Below, piece after piece: positions 18,532 through 28,194 of a DNA stretch of 64,000 nucleotides. The notes under the pieces are model-generated. The model made no database searches. It had not been told where the DNA came from and saw only the letters and a list, made by a program, of their open reading frames with translations. Source of the stretch: Aureispira sp. CCB-QB1 (GTDB lineage: Bacteria > Bacteroidota > Bacteroidia > Chitinophagales > Saprospiraceae); assembly GCF_000724545.1 (NCBI RefSeq), contig NZ_JHBV01000019.1:45157-109156 (forward strand), in the 5' to 3' direction. Numbering within the stretch: the first letter of the stretch is position 1; the number at the start of each line of letters is the position of its first letter. The translations under genes were made by a program, and so were the position numbers.

Positions 18532-18614
18532 AGCTATACGCTGCTAGTGGTCACTACGTTTATTAATTAGAACTAAAAATAAGGTTATTTTTTAACCAGA
18601 ATTTTTCTGACCAC
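18532..18614 (+). repeat. dispersed repeat with long A/T-rich extension
   Basis: 18547-18614 aligns without gaps to 49102-49169 (GTGGTCACTACGTTTATTAA against GTGGCCACTGCGTTCATTGA, and ACTAAAAATAAG followed by TTATTTTTTA in both), with about a dozen mismatches in 68 positions by eye. Confidence 0.65.
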
Positions 18615-18785
18615 TTACTTATAAAAATTTAGATGCATTTTAAAGGAATTGTTTGGCAAGTTTTGACGTTGAACGTGAGATTAAGGTCTTTACCAAAAGC
18701 ATGTTTACTACCTATTCACTATTAAAATATGAATTGGTATAAAAAAAGTTAAAACAGATCCCCAACACAAATAATTTCAAACACA

Positions 18786-19583
18786 ATGATAAAATATAAT
18801 ATATTACTTAGCTGGTGTTGTTTGCTCATCCTAACTGGTTGCCAAACACATGAGCAGAAAGCCTACAAAGATTTGCTAAAAGCAGGCATCCCGTTGATAG
18901 AAAATGACACTGTAACGGTCAAAATAGGTGAGAAACTTTTTTATTTATATTCTTACAGTGCAGGAGTACAACCGATTTATTATACATTAAAACATCTTAA
19001 TTCAGATAGTACTGTTGTGAACTATGTCGATGACCGTCGATTTTATGTCGGTAAGGAAGATATGGTTGGAGGACCATCAGAAGGCGTACTCGTATTTGAA
19101 GCTAAAGGCGATGGTGTGGCTAAACTGGAGTTTTATAACCCTTATTTTAATGAAATGGAGTACAATCGAGTATATCCAGACCATGAGCGTACAGATCGAG
19201 TGATGTTAGAATTTTATAAGGCTTTGACAGATTCTATTGCTTTGGGGACTTGGACGGATGCACAGTATGCTAATTATTATGATAATTGGGAAAAATTACC
19301 AGACGAAGCACAAACAATAGCAATGGATACTTTGCTAGAAAAGTATGTTGAGATGTCTAGTTCTATTTCTTTTAGCAGAAAGGATCAATTGATTGATAAT
19401 TTTGTGAGACGTTATGTCTTGAGAGAATCTTCTATGGTAAGAAATATACTTGATACGCTTTTTAATTTGCCTAATGTAGATGCCCTAGAAAAGTGGCAAA
19501 TGGAATTAAAAGCACACAGAGAAAATTTGCCTATTCATGAAAATTTAGAGACTAGAACTTGTTATGTTAAGGTGGAAGCATAG
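18786..19583 (+). CDS. lipoprotein of unknown function
   Basis: 265 residues. Lipoprotein signal with lipobox LTGC (Cys about residue 19). A beta-rich segment (about 40-125: TVTVKIGEKLFYLYSY...VVNYVDDRRFYV...GVLVFEAKGDGVAKLEFYNP) could be an Ig-like fold; the remainder is helical. I recognise no family. It overlaps the following S41 peptidase gene by 20 bp, which suggests translational coupling and a shared envelope role. Confidence 0.65.
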   Translation: MIKYNILLSWCCLLILTGCQTHEQKAYKDLLKAGIPLIENDTVTVKIGEKLFYLYSYSAGVQPIYYTLKHLNSDSTVVNYVDDRRFYVGKEDMVGGPSEGVLVFEAKGDGVAKLEFYNPYFNEMEYNRVYPDHERTDRVMLEFYKALTDSIALGTWTDAQYANYYDNWEKLPDEAQTIAMDTLLEKYVEMSSSISFSRKDQLIDNFVRRYVLRESSMVRNILDTLFNLPNVDALEKWQMELKAHRENLPIHENLETRTCYVKVEA

Positions 19584-20952
19584 AATATACTTTTGGGGGC
19601 TGTTAATATGGGGGATTGCTTGTCATGACTGTACGGCACAGATTGTAATAAAAGAATTGACACCCAGTCAGCTGCAAGAGGATTTGGATTATTTGGTGAC
19701 CGGTTTAGAAACTTATAATCCTACTATGTATGTGTATGGTTCAGAAAAAGTGTTCAAAAAAAAAATAGAGGTTATTAAAAAAGCTATTCAAACACCAATA
19801 GATGTGCTTGAATGGTTTAAATTACTTTGTTTGGCAGTAGAGGGAGTTGATGAAGGGCATCTTACAATAGGAACCGAAAAAGATAGTTTTTATCATGGCT
19901 TTTTAGAAGGGAACTTCAAAAGTTTGCCATTGAGTGTTCAATTTTTAGGAGAACGGGCTTATGTTTGGAATAATTTGAGTGAAGAGGATGTTTTAGAGCA
20001 AGGTGATGAAATTTTGTCTATTAATGGGCGTAGTATGGCGGCAATTAGACGCCTAATTTTTGAGTATACAAGTTCGGACGGACACATTGAGACGTTCAAA
20101 CAACAGCGATTAAGTAAAGAACTTTCCGCCCGTTATTTTTGGTTCGTAGAGCGACCGCAACAATTTTTGATTGAGTATAAAAAACGAGGGACAATCCTCC
20201 TGCAAAAAGTTTCTTTAAAAGCATTAACACGAGCCGAAATGGCGGCATGGTCTAGGAAAAGGGCTTTAAAAAAAGAAGTGCCCAGAGGAATTAATGCCGT
20301 TTATAGCTTGGCAATCGAGAAAGATATAGGAACCTTAACGTTACGCAGCTTTGACGATGCCATTATTCAGCAAAATGATCTACAAGCGTTTTCATTTTAT
20401 GAACGCATTTTCAAAAGGTTGCGACAAAATAAAGTCAAGCACTTGATTTTGGATGTAAGAGGAAATGTGGGAGGAATGAAAGACTTTGTAGATGCCTTAT
20501 TGCCTTTTGCATTGCCTAAAAAAAGAAAAGGAGTGTTGAGAGAATTAATCGCTTGGGATGGTAGCAATGTTATCACATCTTTTCCTAAACGCAATCGATG
20601 GTTTTTTAAAGGTACAATTTATATTTTGACAGATGGAGGGACGTATTCTACGGCAGCTTTAATTGCACAATATTTACACGACTATGGAGAGGCTGTTGTT
20701 ATTGGAGAAGAAACAGGAAGCCGTTATGAAGGGTTTGCAGCGGGAAATTTTCATTACTTGTTATTACCAAATTCTAAAATACAGATAAAAATTCCCAATA
20801 AATGGGTGAAAAACCAATTGCCCCAACAACCTAAAAATGCGAATAGAGGTCTAATGCCTGATTATCCTATCGTACTTTCGATAGATGATTTGTTACAAAA
20901 GAAAGATGTGGCGATGGCAAAAGCATTGGAGTTGATTAAAACAAAATCTTGA
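19564..20952 (+). CDS. S41-family (C-terminal processing-like) peptidase, exported
   Basis: 462 residues. Signal peptide about 1-26 (WGLLIWGIACHDCTAQ), an N-terminal helical part, a PDZ-like segment (about 130-215: QGDEILSINGRSMAAI), and the peptidase core with LILDVRGNVGG (about 295-305) and the nucleophile region YILTDGGTYSTAA, in which S362 takes the place of the catalytic Ser. Likely a periplasmic or secreted serine peptidase of the TSP/CtpA superfamily that lacks the interphotoreceptor-type repeats. The start ATG lies inside the upstream lipoprotein gene. Confidence 0.85.
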   Translation: MLRWKHRIYFWGLLIWGIACHDCTAQIVIKELTPSQLQEDLDYLVTGLETYNPTMYVYGSEKVFKKKIEVIKKAIQTPIDVLEWFKLLCLAVEGVDEGHLTIGTEKDSFYHGFLEGNFKSLPLSVQFLGERAYVWNNLSEEDVLEQGDEILSINGRSMAAIRRLIFEYTSSDGHIETFKQQRLSKELSARYFWFVERPQQFLIEYKKRGTILLQKVSLKALTRAEMAAWSRKRALKKEVPRGINAVYSLAIEKDIGTLTLRSFDDAIIQQNDLQAFSFYERIFKRLRQNKVKHLILDVRGNVGGMKDFVDALLPFALPKKRKGVLRELIAWDGSNVITSFPKRNRWFFKGTIYILTDGGTYSTAALIAQYLHDYGEAVVIGEETGSRYEGFAAGNFHYLLLPNSKIQIKIPNKWVKNQLPQQPKNANRGLMPDYPIVLSIDDLLQKKDVAMAKALELIKTKS

Positions 20953-20957
20953 TTGTT

Positions 20958-21863
20958 ATGCAAATTACAAATACAGTTTTCCTAGTACGCCCTGCTTCTT
21001 TTTCTTACAATACACAGACGGCTGCATCCAATACATTTCAAACAAAATTAGAAGAGACGCCCGAAAAAATTCAAGCCAAGGTATTACAAGAGTTTGATGC
21101 CTTTGTTGCCAAATTGAGGAGTGTAGGAATTGCTGTACAAGTCTTTGAGGATAGTACGGAGCCCCGTAAACCAGATGCTGTGTTTCCCAATAATTGGATT
21201 TCCGTTCACCGAGATGGGACAATTGTACTGTATCCTATGTGCACGCCGAATCGACGTTTGGAACGCAACCCAGTTGTCTTGGAGTGGTTGGAAAAACAAA
21301 AAGACTTCGTGACTCAGATAGACTATACATCGTACGAAACACAAGACCGATTTTTGGAAGGAACAGGGAGCATTATTTTTGATCATAACCATCGCAAAGC
21401 GTATGCTTGCCTTTCTCCAAGAACCGATGCCATGCTATTTGAAAACTTAATGGTACATTTAGGGTATCAAGCAATTGCTTTTAATGCTTGTGATGTTAAT
21501 GGTGTTGCTATCTATCATACCAACGTTATGATGAGCATTGGAGAGGGGTTTGTTGTAATTTGCTTAGAAAGTATTAGAGACGAGAAGGAACGTCAAAAAG
21601 TAATGGAAGAATTTCACTCTAGTAATTTAGATGTTATTGCAATAAGTTTGGAACAAGTGAGTCATTTTGCAGGTAATATGTTGGCCTTGGAAGGAACGAA
21701 AGGACAAATAGTGGTGCTTTCGCAACGTGCTTTTGATTGTTTGACCAGCACCCAAAAACAAGCTCTAGAACAATATGCAATCTTGTTGCCCATGCCAATC
21801 CCAACAATAGAAGCTATTGGAGGGGGAAGTGCTCGTTGTATGATTGCAGAGGTGTTTTTGTAA
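20958..21863 (+). CDS. ctlX: citrulline utilisation hydrolase CtlX (guanidine-modifying superfamily)
   Basis: 301 residues. Cytoplasmic member of the arginine deiminase/amidinotransferase superfamily; CtlX is associated with citrulline catabolism. Motifs: PDAVFPNNWIS (about 73-83), LEGTGSIIFD (about 133-142), YHTNVMMSIG with His at about 187, and the C-terminal GGGSARCMI with the nucleophile Cys at about 294. ATG at 20958 is preferred to the TTG at 20949, which overlaps the stop of the peptidase gene. The activity itself is inferred from the family. Confidence 0.85.
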   Translation: MQITNTVFLVRPASFSYNTQTAASNTFQTKLEETPEKIQAKVLQEFDAFVAKLRSVGIAVQVFEDSTEPRKPDAVFPNNWISVHRDGTIVLYPMCTPNRRLERNPVVLEWLEKQKDFVTQIDYTSYETQDRFLEGTGSIIFDHNHRKAYACLSPRTDAMLFENLMVHLGYQAIAFNACDVNGVAIYHTNVMMSIGEGFVVICLESIRDEKERQKVMEEFHSSNLDVIAISLEQVSHFAGNMLALEGTKGQIVVLSQRAFDCLTSTQKQALEQYAILLPMPIPTIEAIGGGSARCMIAEVFL

Positions 21864-21924
21864 GTGTAATTATGATGGAATAAGGTTAACGGATTGACAA
21901 AGAACGTATCAATAGTTGTAAAAT

Positions 21925-22533
21925 ATGGAATTAAAGAAACAGTTAGGAAATATAGATATTTATTTGTTGGATCAAATACTCAAAGGACGTTATGAAGATG
22001 GGCAACGAGTCTTGGATGCGGGATGTGGAGGTGGTCGCAATCTAGTTTACTTTCTACAGGAGCAATGGGATGTTTATGGAACCGATCAAAATATAGAGGC
22101 TGTAGAGCAGGTACAAAACTTATCCAAAAAATGGCATCCAAACAACCCCATAGAAAATTTTAGGGTAGAAAGTATCGAACAGTTGAGTTTTGAATCGAAT
22201 TTTTTTGACGTGGTCATTTGTAATGCGGTTTTGCATTTTGCAAAGGACAGGGCACATTTTGAAGCAATGCTGTTTTCTATTTGGAGGGTTCTCCAACCTG
22301 GAGGTCATTTGTTTGTTCGTTTGGCATCTAATATTGGTATTGAGAATCGAGTGGTAGCCTTAGGGCAGGGGCAGTTTTTGCTGCCCGATGAATCGGTTCG
22401 TTTTTTGGTAGATGAGGATTTTTTACTTGCATGCACCCAGAAATTGGAAGGGATACTAACGGAATACATTAAAACAACTAATGTGCAAGGCTTGCGTTGT
22501 ATGACAACTTGGTGCTTGCAAAAAAGGGAGTGA
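21925..22533 (+). CDS. class I SAM-dependent methyltransferase
   Basis: 202 residues. Rossmann methyltransferase with motif I VLDAGCGGGRNLVYF (about 29-43), acidic loop VYGTDQN (about 50-56), a post-II FDVVICNAVLHF (about 91-102) and LQPGGHLFVRLAS (about 120-132). This is a Methyltransf_11-type fold; the LHF signature and short length resemble TehB-like small-molecule methyltransferases. The substrate cannot be told. The next small gene begins 3 bp after the stop. Confidence 0.85.
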   Translation: MELKKQLGNIDIYLLDQILKGRYEDGQRVLDAGCGGGRNLVYFLQEQWDVYGTDQNIEAVEQVQNLSKKWHPNNPIENFRVESIEQLSFESNFFDVVICNAVLHFAKDRAHFEAMLFSIWRVLQPGGHLFVRLASNIGIENRVVALGQGQFLLPDESVRFLVDEDFLLACTQKLEGILTEYIKTTNVQGLRCMTTWCLQKRE

Positions 22534-22536
22534 GTT

Positions 22537-22812
22537 ATGGAAATTATTACGGGAAAAGTAACCGCAGTGCCTTTCGTAGCCAAGGGCGGACGAAAAATTA
22601 AAGGAGCTGAAAGTTTGTTCTTAGAAATCAACAACCAACGTTATTTTATCAAGATACAAGCAGGGGAGGTATCTCGCATGGAATTAGAAAAATGGCTTGA
22701 TCAGTCGATAACGGTAAAGGTTTTAAGGGCAACTGGAGCATGGGACAGCGACGATCCTAATGTTCAGAGTCGGATAGGAGATTATGTTGCGATATTGGAA
22801 GTGTTGACTTAA
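22537..22812 (+). CDS. small hypothetical protein
   Basis: 91 residues, with no signal or TM segment. Composition and the strand pattern (ITGKVTAVPF, SLFLEINNQRYFIKI, ITVKVLRATGAWDSD, VAILEVL) suggest a small beta-barrel, OB-like domain; this is an inference from the pattern only. Starts 3 bp after the methyltransferase stop, so almost surely co-translated with it. Ends 7 bp before the convergent AraC regulator gene. Confidence 0.6.
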   Translation: MEIITGKVTAVPFVAKGGRKIKGAESLFLEINNQRYFIKIQAGEVSRMELEKWLDQSITVKVLRATGAWDSDDPNVQSRIGDYVAILEVLT

Positions 22813-22818
22813 AAGGCA

Positions 22819-23769
22819 TTACTTGTTTTGCCAATTGTTTCGAGCATGGATATAAGCACTGGGCTCGGAGTAGCCTAGAACATAGGCGATGTCTTGTATT
22901 TTCATTTGTTTGCCAGCCTCTAGAAACTCGGCAAGTTCTCGTTTTACTGCTGTACTAATTGCTCGAAAAGAACTACCTTCTTGATGCAGTTTGCGCTGTA
23001 ACGAACGACTGCTCAATGCTAGTTGTTCGCAAACCATTTGCATAGAAGGAAGAGCAGGGGAGCATAAGTGCAACATCATGCTTTTAGTCTTGTTTGTAAA
23101 ACTTTCTTTAGATGTGTTTTGATGCAGCATTTTTAAGTACTGGGGGAGCAAAATTTCAATTTGTTGCAGGTTTTTAGAGTTGATTCCTTGTTGTAATGCT
23201 TTTAAATCTATTTCAAAAGCATAATTAGAGCTTGTTTTTAGGGCATATTCGGATAAGATATTATAATGAAAATCTTCTAATGGAGGAACAAGAAGGGCTA
23301 AACTATTGGGGGGCAGCATTAGAGTTAATTCTCTAGCTATTAGCATAAAACTGCTTTCTAAAATCGTATTCTCTAAAGACAAGGCTTGAGGATGAACGTT
23401 TAATTCTATCGATTGATAGGTCTGCTGTTGTTGGGTATGAATTGCCAAGAGTGGAAATTGTTGTTCTAGATAGGTTTGTAGTATTAATAATGCTTGTTCC
23501 ATACTTTTGGCTTGCAAAGAAATTTGATGAACGATTCCTAAAGCACTTAAATTTAAGTATTGACCAAAATAAAACCCTAAGTTGGCGGAATCACTTTGCT
23601 TTAAAATGGATTTTAACACACGCAAATAGTCAGAAGCTGTAACGTGGCTATCAGGAGCACACCAATCTATATTGGCATCATGCACAAGAGCATACAATGG
23701 TTTTGAAGGAATACCTCGGTAACTGGCAAAATCAATTAGGGCAGCTAATAAAGTCGCACTTATTTTCAT
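22819..23769 (-). CDS. AraC-family transcriptional regulator (AraC_binding/Arabinose_bd type)
   Basis: 316 residues. N-terminal ligand-sensing domain of the OruR/MmsR/ArgR-like type (about 1-200: LLAALIDFASYRGIP...LGIVHQISLQAKSMEQAL) and a C-terminal double helix-turn-helix (about 225-312: MVCEQLALSSRSLQRKLHQE, then IQDIAYVLGYSEPSAYIHA). Binds DNA as an activator or repressor; ligand unknown. ATG at 23769 is preferred to the TTG at 23796. The divergent small membrane-protein gene begins about 95 bp away and is a likely target. Confidence 0.88.
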   Translation of the reverse strand: MKISATLLAALIDFASYRGIPSKPLYALVHDANIDWCAPDSHVTASDYLRVLKSILKQSDSANLGFYFGQYLNLSALGIVHQISLQAKSMEQALLILQTYLEQQFPLLAIHTQQQQTYQSIELNVHPQALSLENTILESSFMLIARELTLMLPPNSLALLVPPLEDFHYNILSEYALKTSSNYAFEIDLKALQQGINSKNLQQIEILLPQYLKMLHQNTSKESFTNKTKSMMLHLCSPALPSMQMVCEQLALSSRSLQRKLHQEGSSFRAISTAVKRELAEFLEAGKQMKIQDIAYVLGYSEPSAYIHARNNWQNK

Positions 23770-23863
23770 CTGGTATTTTTTGGCGTAAAGTATCAATTTT
23801 AGTTCTTAAAAATAAATGATTTTTGTGGTGAATAAAATCAATTTCAACATAAAAATTATCAAT

Positions 23864-24241
23864 ATGAACACTTTACAAAAAGCATTGATTGGGAATGCGA
23901 TCTTTTCAACCACATCGGCTTTTATCTTATTACTTTTTTCGACGCAGGTACAGCATTGGTTTGGCGTACAACTGCAATGGCCTTTTGGGATAATAGGTCT
24001 AGGACTTATATTCTTTGCAGGGACTATTTTTATGGAGATAAAAAGGCAACGAAAGGCAGCTGTATATGCTATCATTATACAAGATATATTGTGGGTGTTA
24101 GGGTCTATGGCTTTATTGTTATTACAACCATTTGGGATTTCTAACCTAGGTAATGGTTTAATTGCTATTGTAGCTTTGATTGTTCTACTTTTTGCAATTT
24201 TTCAGTATTGTGGACTTCGAAAAACGGAAACAGAAGTTTAA
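23864..24241 (+). CDS. small integral membrane protein, four TM segments
   Basis: 125 residues, almost entirely hydrophobic with four predicted TM helices (about 7-25, 38-55, 64-86, 94-115), ending in CGLRKTETEV. No family is recognised with certainty; similar small four-helix proteins are widespread in Bacteroidota. An upstream in-frame ATG at 23816 would add a basic 16-residue lead; the later ATG gives a more usual N-terminus. Divergent from the AraC regulator, which may control it. Confidence 0.65.
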   Translation: MNTLQKALIGNAIFSTTSAFILLLFSTQVQHWFGVQLQWPFGIIGLGLIFFAGTIFMEIKRQRKAAVYAIIIQDILWVLGSMALLLLQPFGISNLGNGLIAIVALIVLLFAIFQYCGLRKTETEV

Positions 24242-24336
24242 GGTTTTTGTCTTCTGCGGACACTAAATTTGCTTAAGTGCTCAGATAAATCAGAAATTTT
24301 GCGTCTTTTTTGAAATCTTGCGTCTTTTAATACAGT

Positions 24337-24362
24337 ACTTAGCTAGCAGCGCAGTTAGCTAT
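24337..24362 (-). repeat. dispersed intergenic repeat, inverted short copy
   Basis: TAGCTAGCAGCGCAGTTAGC reads as the minus-strand form of the repeat's left half. Confidence 0.45.
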
Positions 24363-24365
24363 TGA

Positions 24366-24405
24366 TAAAAAGGAATGTATTCAAGATTTGAAGATTCCTT
24401 TTTAG
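24366..24405 (+). terminator. hairpin with T-run
   Basis: AAAAAGGAAT (24367-24376) is perfectly complementary to ATTCCTTTTT (24394-24403). Downstream of the small membrane-protein gene and upstream of the sigma factor. Confidence 0.6.
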
Positions 24406-24508
24406 ATAAAAAAAGATAAAATGGATGATTTTTTGCAGCTACTTTATTTAAGTATAAGAACAGCAGTAACATATTCCATATCATAAGGTAAAAAAAAATG
24501 AGTTATTT

Positions 24509-25060
24509 ATGGCAACAGAAGTAATTTGGGATGACTTTCAAGCACAGTTGTTGGGGTTCATCAAAAAGAGAGTTCAAAGCTCTTTTGATGCGGAAGATAT
24601 TCTGCAAGATATTTTTTTGAAGATACATCTCAATATAGAAACATTGAGGGAGCAAAACCGCTTAACAACTTGGGTGTATAGAATTACTCGTCATGCAATT
24701 ATTGATTATTATAGAAAAAAGAAACAATTGCAATCTTTGGAGGGAATCGAACCCAAAGGAGGAGCAATCAATTGGTTGGAGCAACAGCAACCCGATTTTT
24801 ATTTTACAAAATGTTTGATGCCTTTAATCGAAGAGTTGCCTCCCAAGTACCGAGAAGCGTTTATTAAAACAGAGCTAGAAGGAATTTCTCAAAAGGAATA
24901 TGCAGAGCAAGCAGGACTCTCTTACTCTGGGGCAAAGTCAAGAGTACAACGAGCTAAAAACCAGTTAAAAATGCTGTTTATCCGTTGTTGTAATATCTCC
25001 ACAGATGTTTATGGTAATGTCATTGATATGGAATGTTCTTGTTCTTGTGGTGATGAATAA
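24509..25060 (+). CDS. RNA polymerase sigma factor, ECF type (SigZ-like)
   Basis: 183 residues. Region 2 at about 10-75 (DAEDILQDIFLKIH, TWVYRITRHAIIDYYRKKK) and region 4 at about 115-160 (LPPKYREAFIKTELEGISQK, GLSYSGAKSRVQRAKNQLK). The C-terminal Cys-rich tail (RCCNISTDVYGNVIDMECSC) is the mark of the SigZ group. No anti-sigma gene is seen next to it, which is usual for SigZ. The large TPR-CHAT gene follows 130 bp downstream on the same strand. Confidence 0.88.
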   Translation: MATEVIWDDFQAQLLGFIKKRVQSSFDAEDILQDIFLKIHLNIETLREQNRLTTWVYRITRHAIIDYYRKKKQLQSLEGIEPKGGAINWLEQQQPDFYFTKCLMPLIEELPPKYREAFIKTELEGISQKEYAEQAGLSYSGAKSRVQRAKNQLKMLFIRCCNISTDVYGNVIDMECSCSCGDE

Positions 25061-25192
25061 TATTGAGTAAAAACAGAGAGAAAAGATAACACGCTGTAAA
25101 AGAGGTGGCTGAAAGAAGCTTTGGAAATTGTTAAAATAACTCAAAAGTACGTATTTTAATGTTCGAACTTTCTTAATAATCATAACGAACCT

Positions 25193-28174
25193 ATGAAGTA
25201 CTTTTTCTTTTTTTTGTGTGTTTTATACTTCTTCAATCTTGTTGCGCAGACATCTAATGATTTATCTCAATTGTCTTATAATGAGTTGGATAGTTTGATG
25301 TTGTTAAATTATTATCAAGGCAATTACCAAGGGACTATTCCTTATTTATTGCAAGGAAAAAACAAAGCATTAAGAGAGAGAGCGATAACAAAAAGCCCTA
25401 TAGAACGAGCGAACATAGATTCTATTTATGCTGGTTATATTGGAAATCTAGGAACTTTTTATTTTTTGTTAGGAGAGCAGGATAAAGCTGCTACTTATTT
25501 TGCAGAGCATATTAGTTTGGTTAAAAAGCTATTTGGAGAAAATCATGATGCTTATGCCAATGCTACGCATAATTTAGCAGACTTTCATCGTTCTCTGGGG
25601 AACTATAAGGAAGCAGAAGTGCTTTACTTACAGGCTATTGATGTTAAGAGAAATACGAAAGGGAAACAAGACTCTGAGTATGCTATTTTTTTGAATAACT
25701 TGGGACTCTTGTACTGGAAAATGAGTCAGTATAGCAAAGCAGAAGGGTTGTACTTGGAAGCAGAAGCAATTAATTTGAAAAATTTGGGAGAGCAGCACCC
25801 TCAATCCGCTTCTGTCATCAACAACCTAGCGCTATTGTATAATTCGATGAAGGCATACCACAAAGCGGAAATCTGTTATTTAAAGTCTAAAAAAATTAAA
25901 GCAGCAACGATAGGAACGCAACACCCTGATTATGCCGTTACCTTGAAAAATTTAGCCAACCTTTATAATGAAACCAAGCGGTATAATAAAGCAGCAAAAT
26001 TTTACGAAGAAGCATTGCAAATTATTCAGGAAATTTATGGAGACAAGCATCCTAGATATGCAAGTGCTTTAAATGATCTGGCTTTTTTATACAGTCAAAC
26101 GCAACGTTATCAACAAGCAGAGGCACTTTATACTCAATCTTTAGAAATTATTGAAATAAGCTTAAAGAAACAACATCCATTTTATGCGTTAACTTTGAAT
26201 AATATAGCGTTGTTGCATTATAATAAGAGCGAAAATAATAGGGCGTTGACTTATAATTTAGCAAGCATTGCAGCCATAGCCGATTCATTTGAAGTTTACT
26301 TCCCTAATGTATTCAACGACCCTTCTAATTTAAATTTAGGTTGTCAACCAATAGATCAAATTGATTTTAGTGCTTTGTCTAAACTGACATATCGAAATCT
26401 ATCTAAAATAGAAGAGAGTTTACAAACGCTTTTGAGAATTGCTGAACAAGCATCTTCTGCTACAAAACAGTACCAAATTAGCAAAGCGGCTATTGATATA
26501 CACACTAAGGTTAAGAACGATTTTACAAGTGAGGAAAATAAACTCTATATACTATCTGGCAACACAGAGTTTGCACGATATGGAATAGATGCTGCGTATG
26601 TATTAGGTACAAACTATTGGGGACGAGCATTTGAATTTGCAGAGCAAAATAAATCGGTGTTGTTAAGAGAAGCAATACAAGGGCATCGTGCCAAAGTATT
26701 AGGGGATATTCCTGATTCTTTGGCACAAAGAGAGGTGCAGCTCTCCAAAAGAAAAGATGCGTTAAAGAAACAAAAATACCAAACTTTGGACGCTGAAAAG
26801 AAAGCAGCAGTTATTAGCGAAGAGAACGACCTAAATCAAGAAATTAGCTTCTTTTTGCGAGCATTAAAAAAACGTTATCCTCGTTATTATCAACTTAAGT
26901 ATGAAGATGTTACTGCTCAAGTAGATGAAATACAAAGATTGTTGGTCCCTGAAACGATGCTGTTGGAGTATTTTGTGTCAGATACCTCGATCTATTTATT
27001 TGCTATAACGGCTACTTCTGCTAAATTGTTAAAATTAGAAGTTACTAAAATGCGTTTGTATAACGAAGTAAAACGATTGCGTTTGGCCTTGAGTAATTAT
27101 GCGATGCTTGCAAATAAAAGTCAAAAGGCATATCAATTGTATACTCAGAAAGGGTATTGGTGTTATGCAAATCTATTAGAACCAGCTTTAAAAGGTACAA
27201 ATGTGAAGCAGTTGATTGTTGTCGCAGATGCAGTTTTAGGGCACATTCCATTTGAAACCTTTTTGACAGAGGATATCAACCAAAAGAAAATGTCTTATGA
27301 AAAAATGCCGTATTTATTAAAAATGTATACCATAAGTTATCATTATTCGGCAACCTTGTGGAAAGAGAACCTAAAAGTCAAAAAACAAAATAACAACCAT
27401 CAATTACTAGCTTGTGCGGCATCTTACAGTCCCTTAGAAACAACAAAAATAGATTCTAATTTATCAAAATGGCGAACAGCAAGTACTTTGGCACTACGAG
27501 AAGATTTGAGTCCATTGCCCAAAGCAAAAGATGAGGTAGAAGTTTTGGCTAAAAAGTTTGCTGGAGACTTTAAATTTGGAGCCGCTTGTAACGAAGCTTT
27601 TTTTAAAGCCAATGCCAATCAATATGGTATCATTCATTTGGCAATGCACGGGGTTGTGCACCCTCAAATTCCAATTTTATCTTCTTTAGTATTTACCGAA
27701 AATGGCGATAGTTTGGAGGATAATTTGTTGCAAGCGCACGAAATTGCACATCTTCAATTACAGACTGATTTGGTTGTGCTTTCAGCTTGTGAAACAGGGT
27801 ATGGAAAGTACGAACGAGGAGATGGTATCCGTTCCTTAGCGCGTTCATTTATGTATGCAGGCGTGCCTTCTATGGTTGTCTCCTTGTGGCAAGTGAACGA
27901 TTATTCAACAGCTCAAGTAATGACCTCTTTTTACGATTATTTAGCGAAAGGATTGCCAAAAGATAAAGCCCTTCAACGAGCCAAGCTAGATTACTTAAAA
28001 AATAATCCTGGTATAACTGCTCATCCTGCTTTTTGGTCTCCTTTTATTCAATTAGGCAACAATAGCCCTATTCAATTGGCACGTTCTACCAATTGGTATA
28101 GGTGGGGAGGAGGAGCATTGATATTTTTACTTCTAAGCAGTGTTTGGATATATAGAAGGCGAAAAAGAGATTAG
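25193..28174 (+). CDS. TPR-CHAT protease with signal peptide and C-terminal TM anchor
   Basis: 993 residues. Signal peptide (about 1-19), TPR array of about seven units with 42-residue spacing of the kinesin-light-chain type (about 80-350: YAIFLNNLGLLYWKMSQYSK and YAVTLKNLANLYNETKRYNK are two of them), a helical linker, then a CHAT domain (about 680-960) with the His block IIHLAMHGVVHP (H819) and the Cys block VVLSACETGYGKYERGDG (C866), and a C-terminal TM helix (about 970-988) followed by RRRKRD. The predicted topology puts TPR and CHAT outside the inner membrane. TPR-CHAT proteins of this layout are common in filamentous and predatory bacteria, mostly without known substrate. Confidence 0.85.
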   Translation: MKYFFFFLCVLYFFNLVAQTSNDLSQLSYNELDSLMLLNYYQGNYQGTIPYLLQGKNKALRERAITKSPIERANIDSIYAGYIGNLGTFYFLLGEQDKAATYFAEHISLVKKLFGENHDAYANATHNLADFHRSLGNYKEAEVLYLQAIDVKRNTKGKQDSEYAIFLNNLGLLYWKMSQYSKAEGLYLEAEAINLKNLGEQHPQSASVINNLALLYNSMKAYHKAEICYLKSKKIKAATIGTQHPDYAVTLKNLANLYNETKRYNKAAKFYEEALQIIQEIYGDKHPRYASALNDLAFLYSQTQRYQQAEALYTQSLEIIEISLKKQHPFYALTLNNIALLHYNKSENNRALTYNLASIAAIADSFEVYFPNVFNDPSNLNLGCQPIDQIDFSALSKLTYRNLSKIEESLQTLLRIAEQASSATKQYQISKAAIDIHTKVKNDFTSEENKLYILSGNTEFARYGIDAAYVLGTNYWGRAFEFAEQNKSVLLREAIQGHRAKVLGDIPDSLAQREVQLSKRKDALKKQKYQTLDAEKKAAVISEENDLNQEISFFLRALKKRYPRYYQLKYEDVTAQVDEIQRLLVPETMLLEYFVSDTSIYLFAITATSAKLLKLEVTKMRLYNEVKRLRLALSNYAMLANKSQKAYQLYTQKGYWCYANLLEPALKGTNVKQLIVVADAVLGHIPFETFLTEDINQKKMSYEKMPYLLKMYTISYHYSATLWKENLKVKKQNNNHQLLACAASYSPLETTKIDSNLSKWRTASTLALREDLSPLPKAKDEVEVLAKKFAGDFKFGAACNEAFFKANANQYGIIHLAMHGVVHPQIPILSSLVFTENGDSLEDNLLQAHEIAHLQLQTDLVVLSACETGYGKYERGDGIRSLARSFMYAGVPSMVVSLWQVNDYSTAQVMTSFYDYLAKGLPKDKALQRAKLDYLKNNPGITAHPAFWSPFIQLGNNSPIQLARSTNWYRWGGGALIFLLLSSVWIYRRRKRD

Positions 28175-28194
28175 AGAATATGTATATAACGGAA

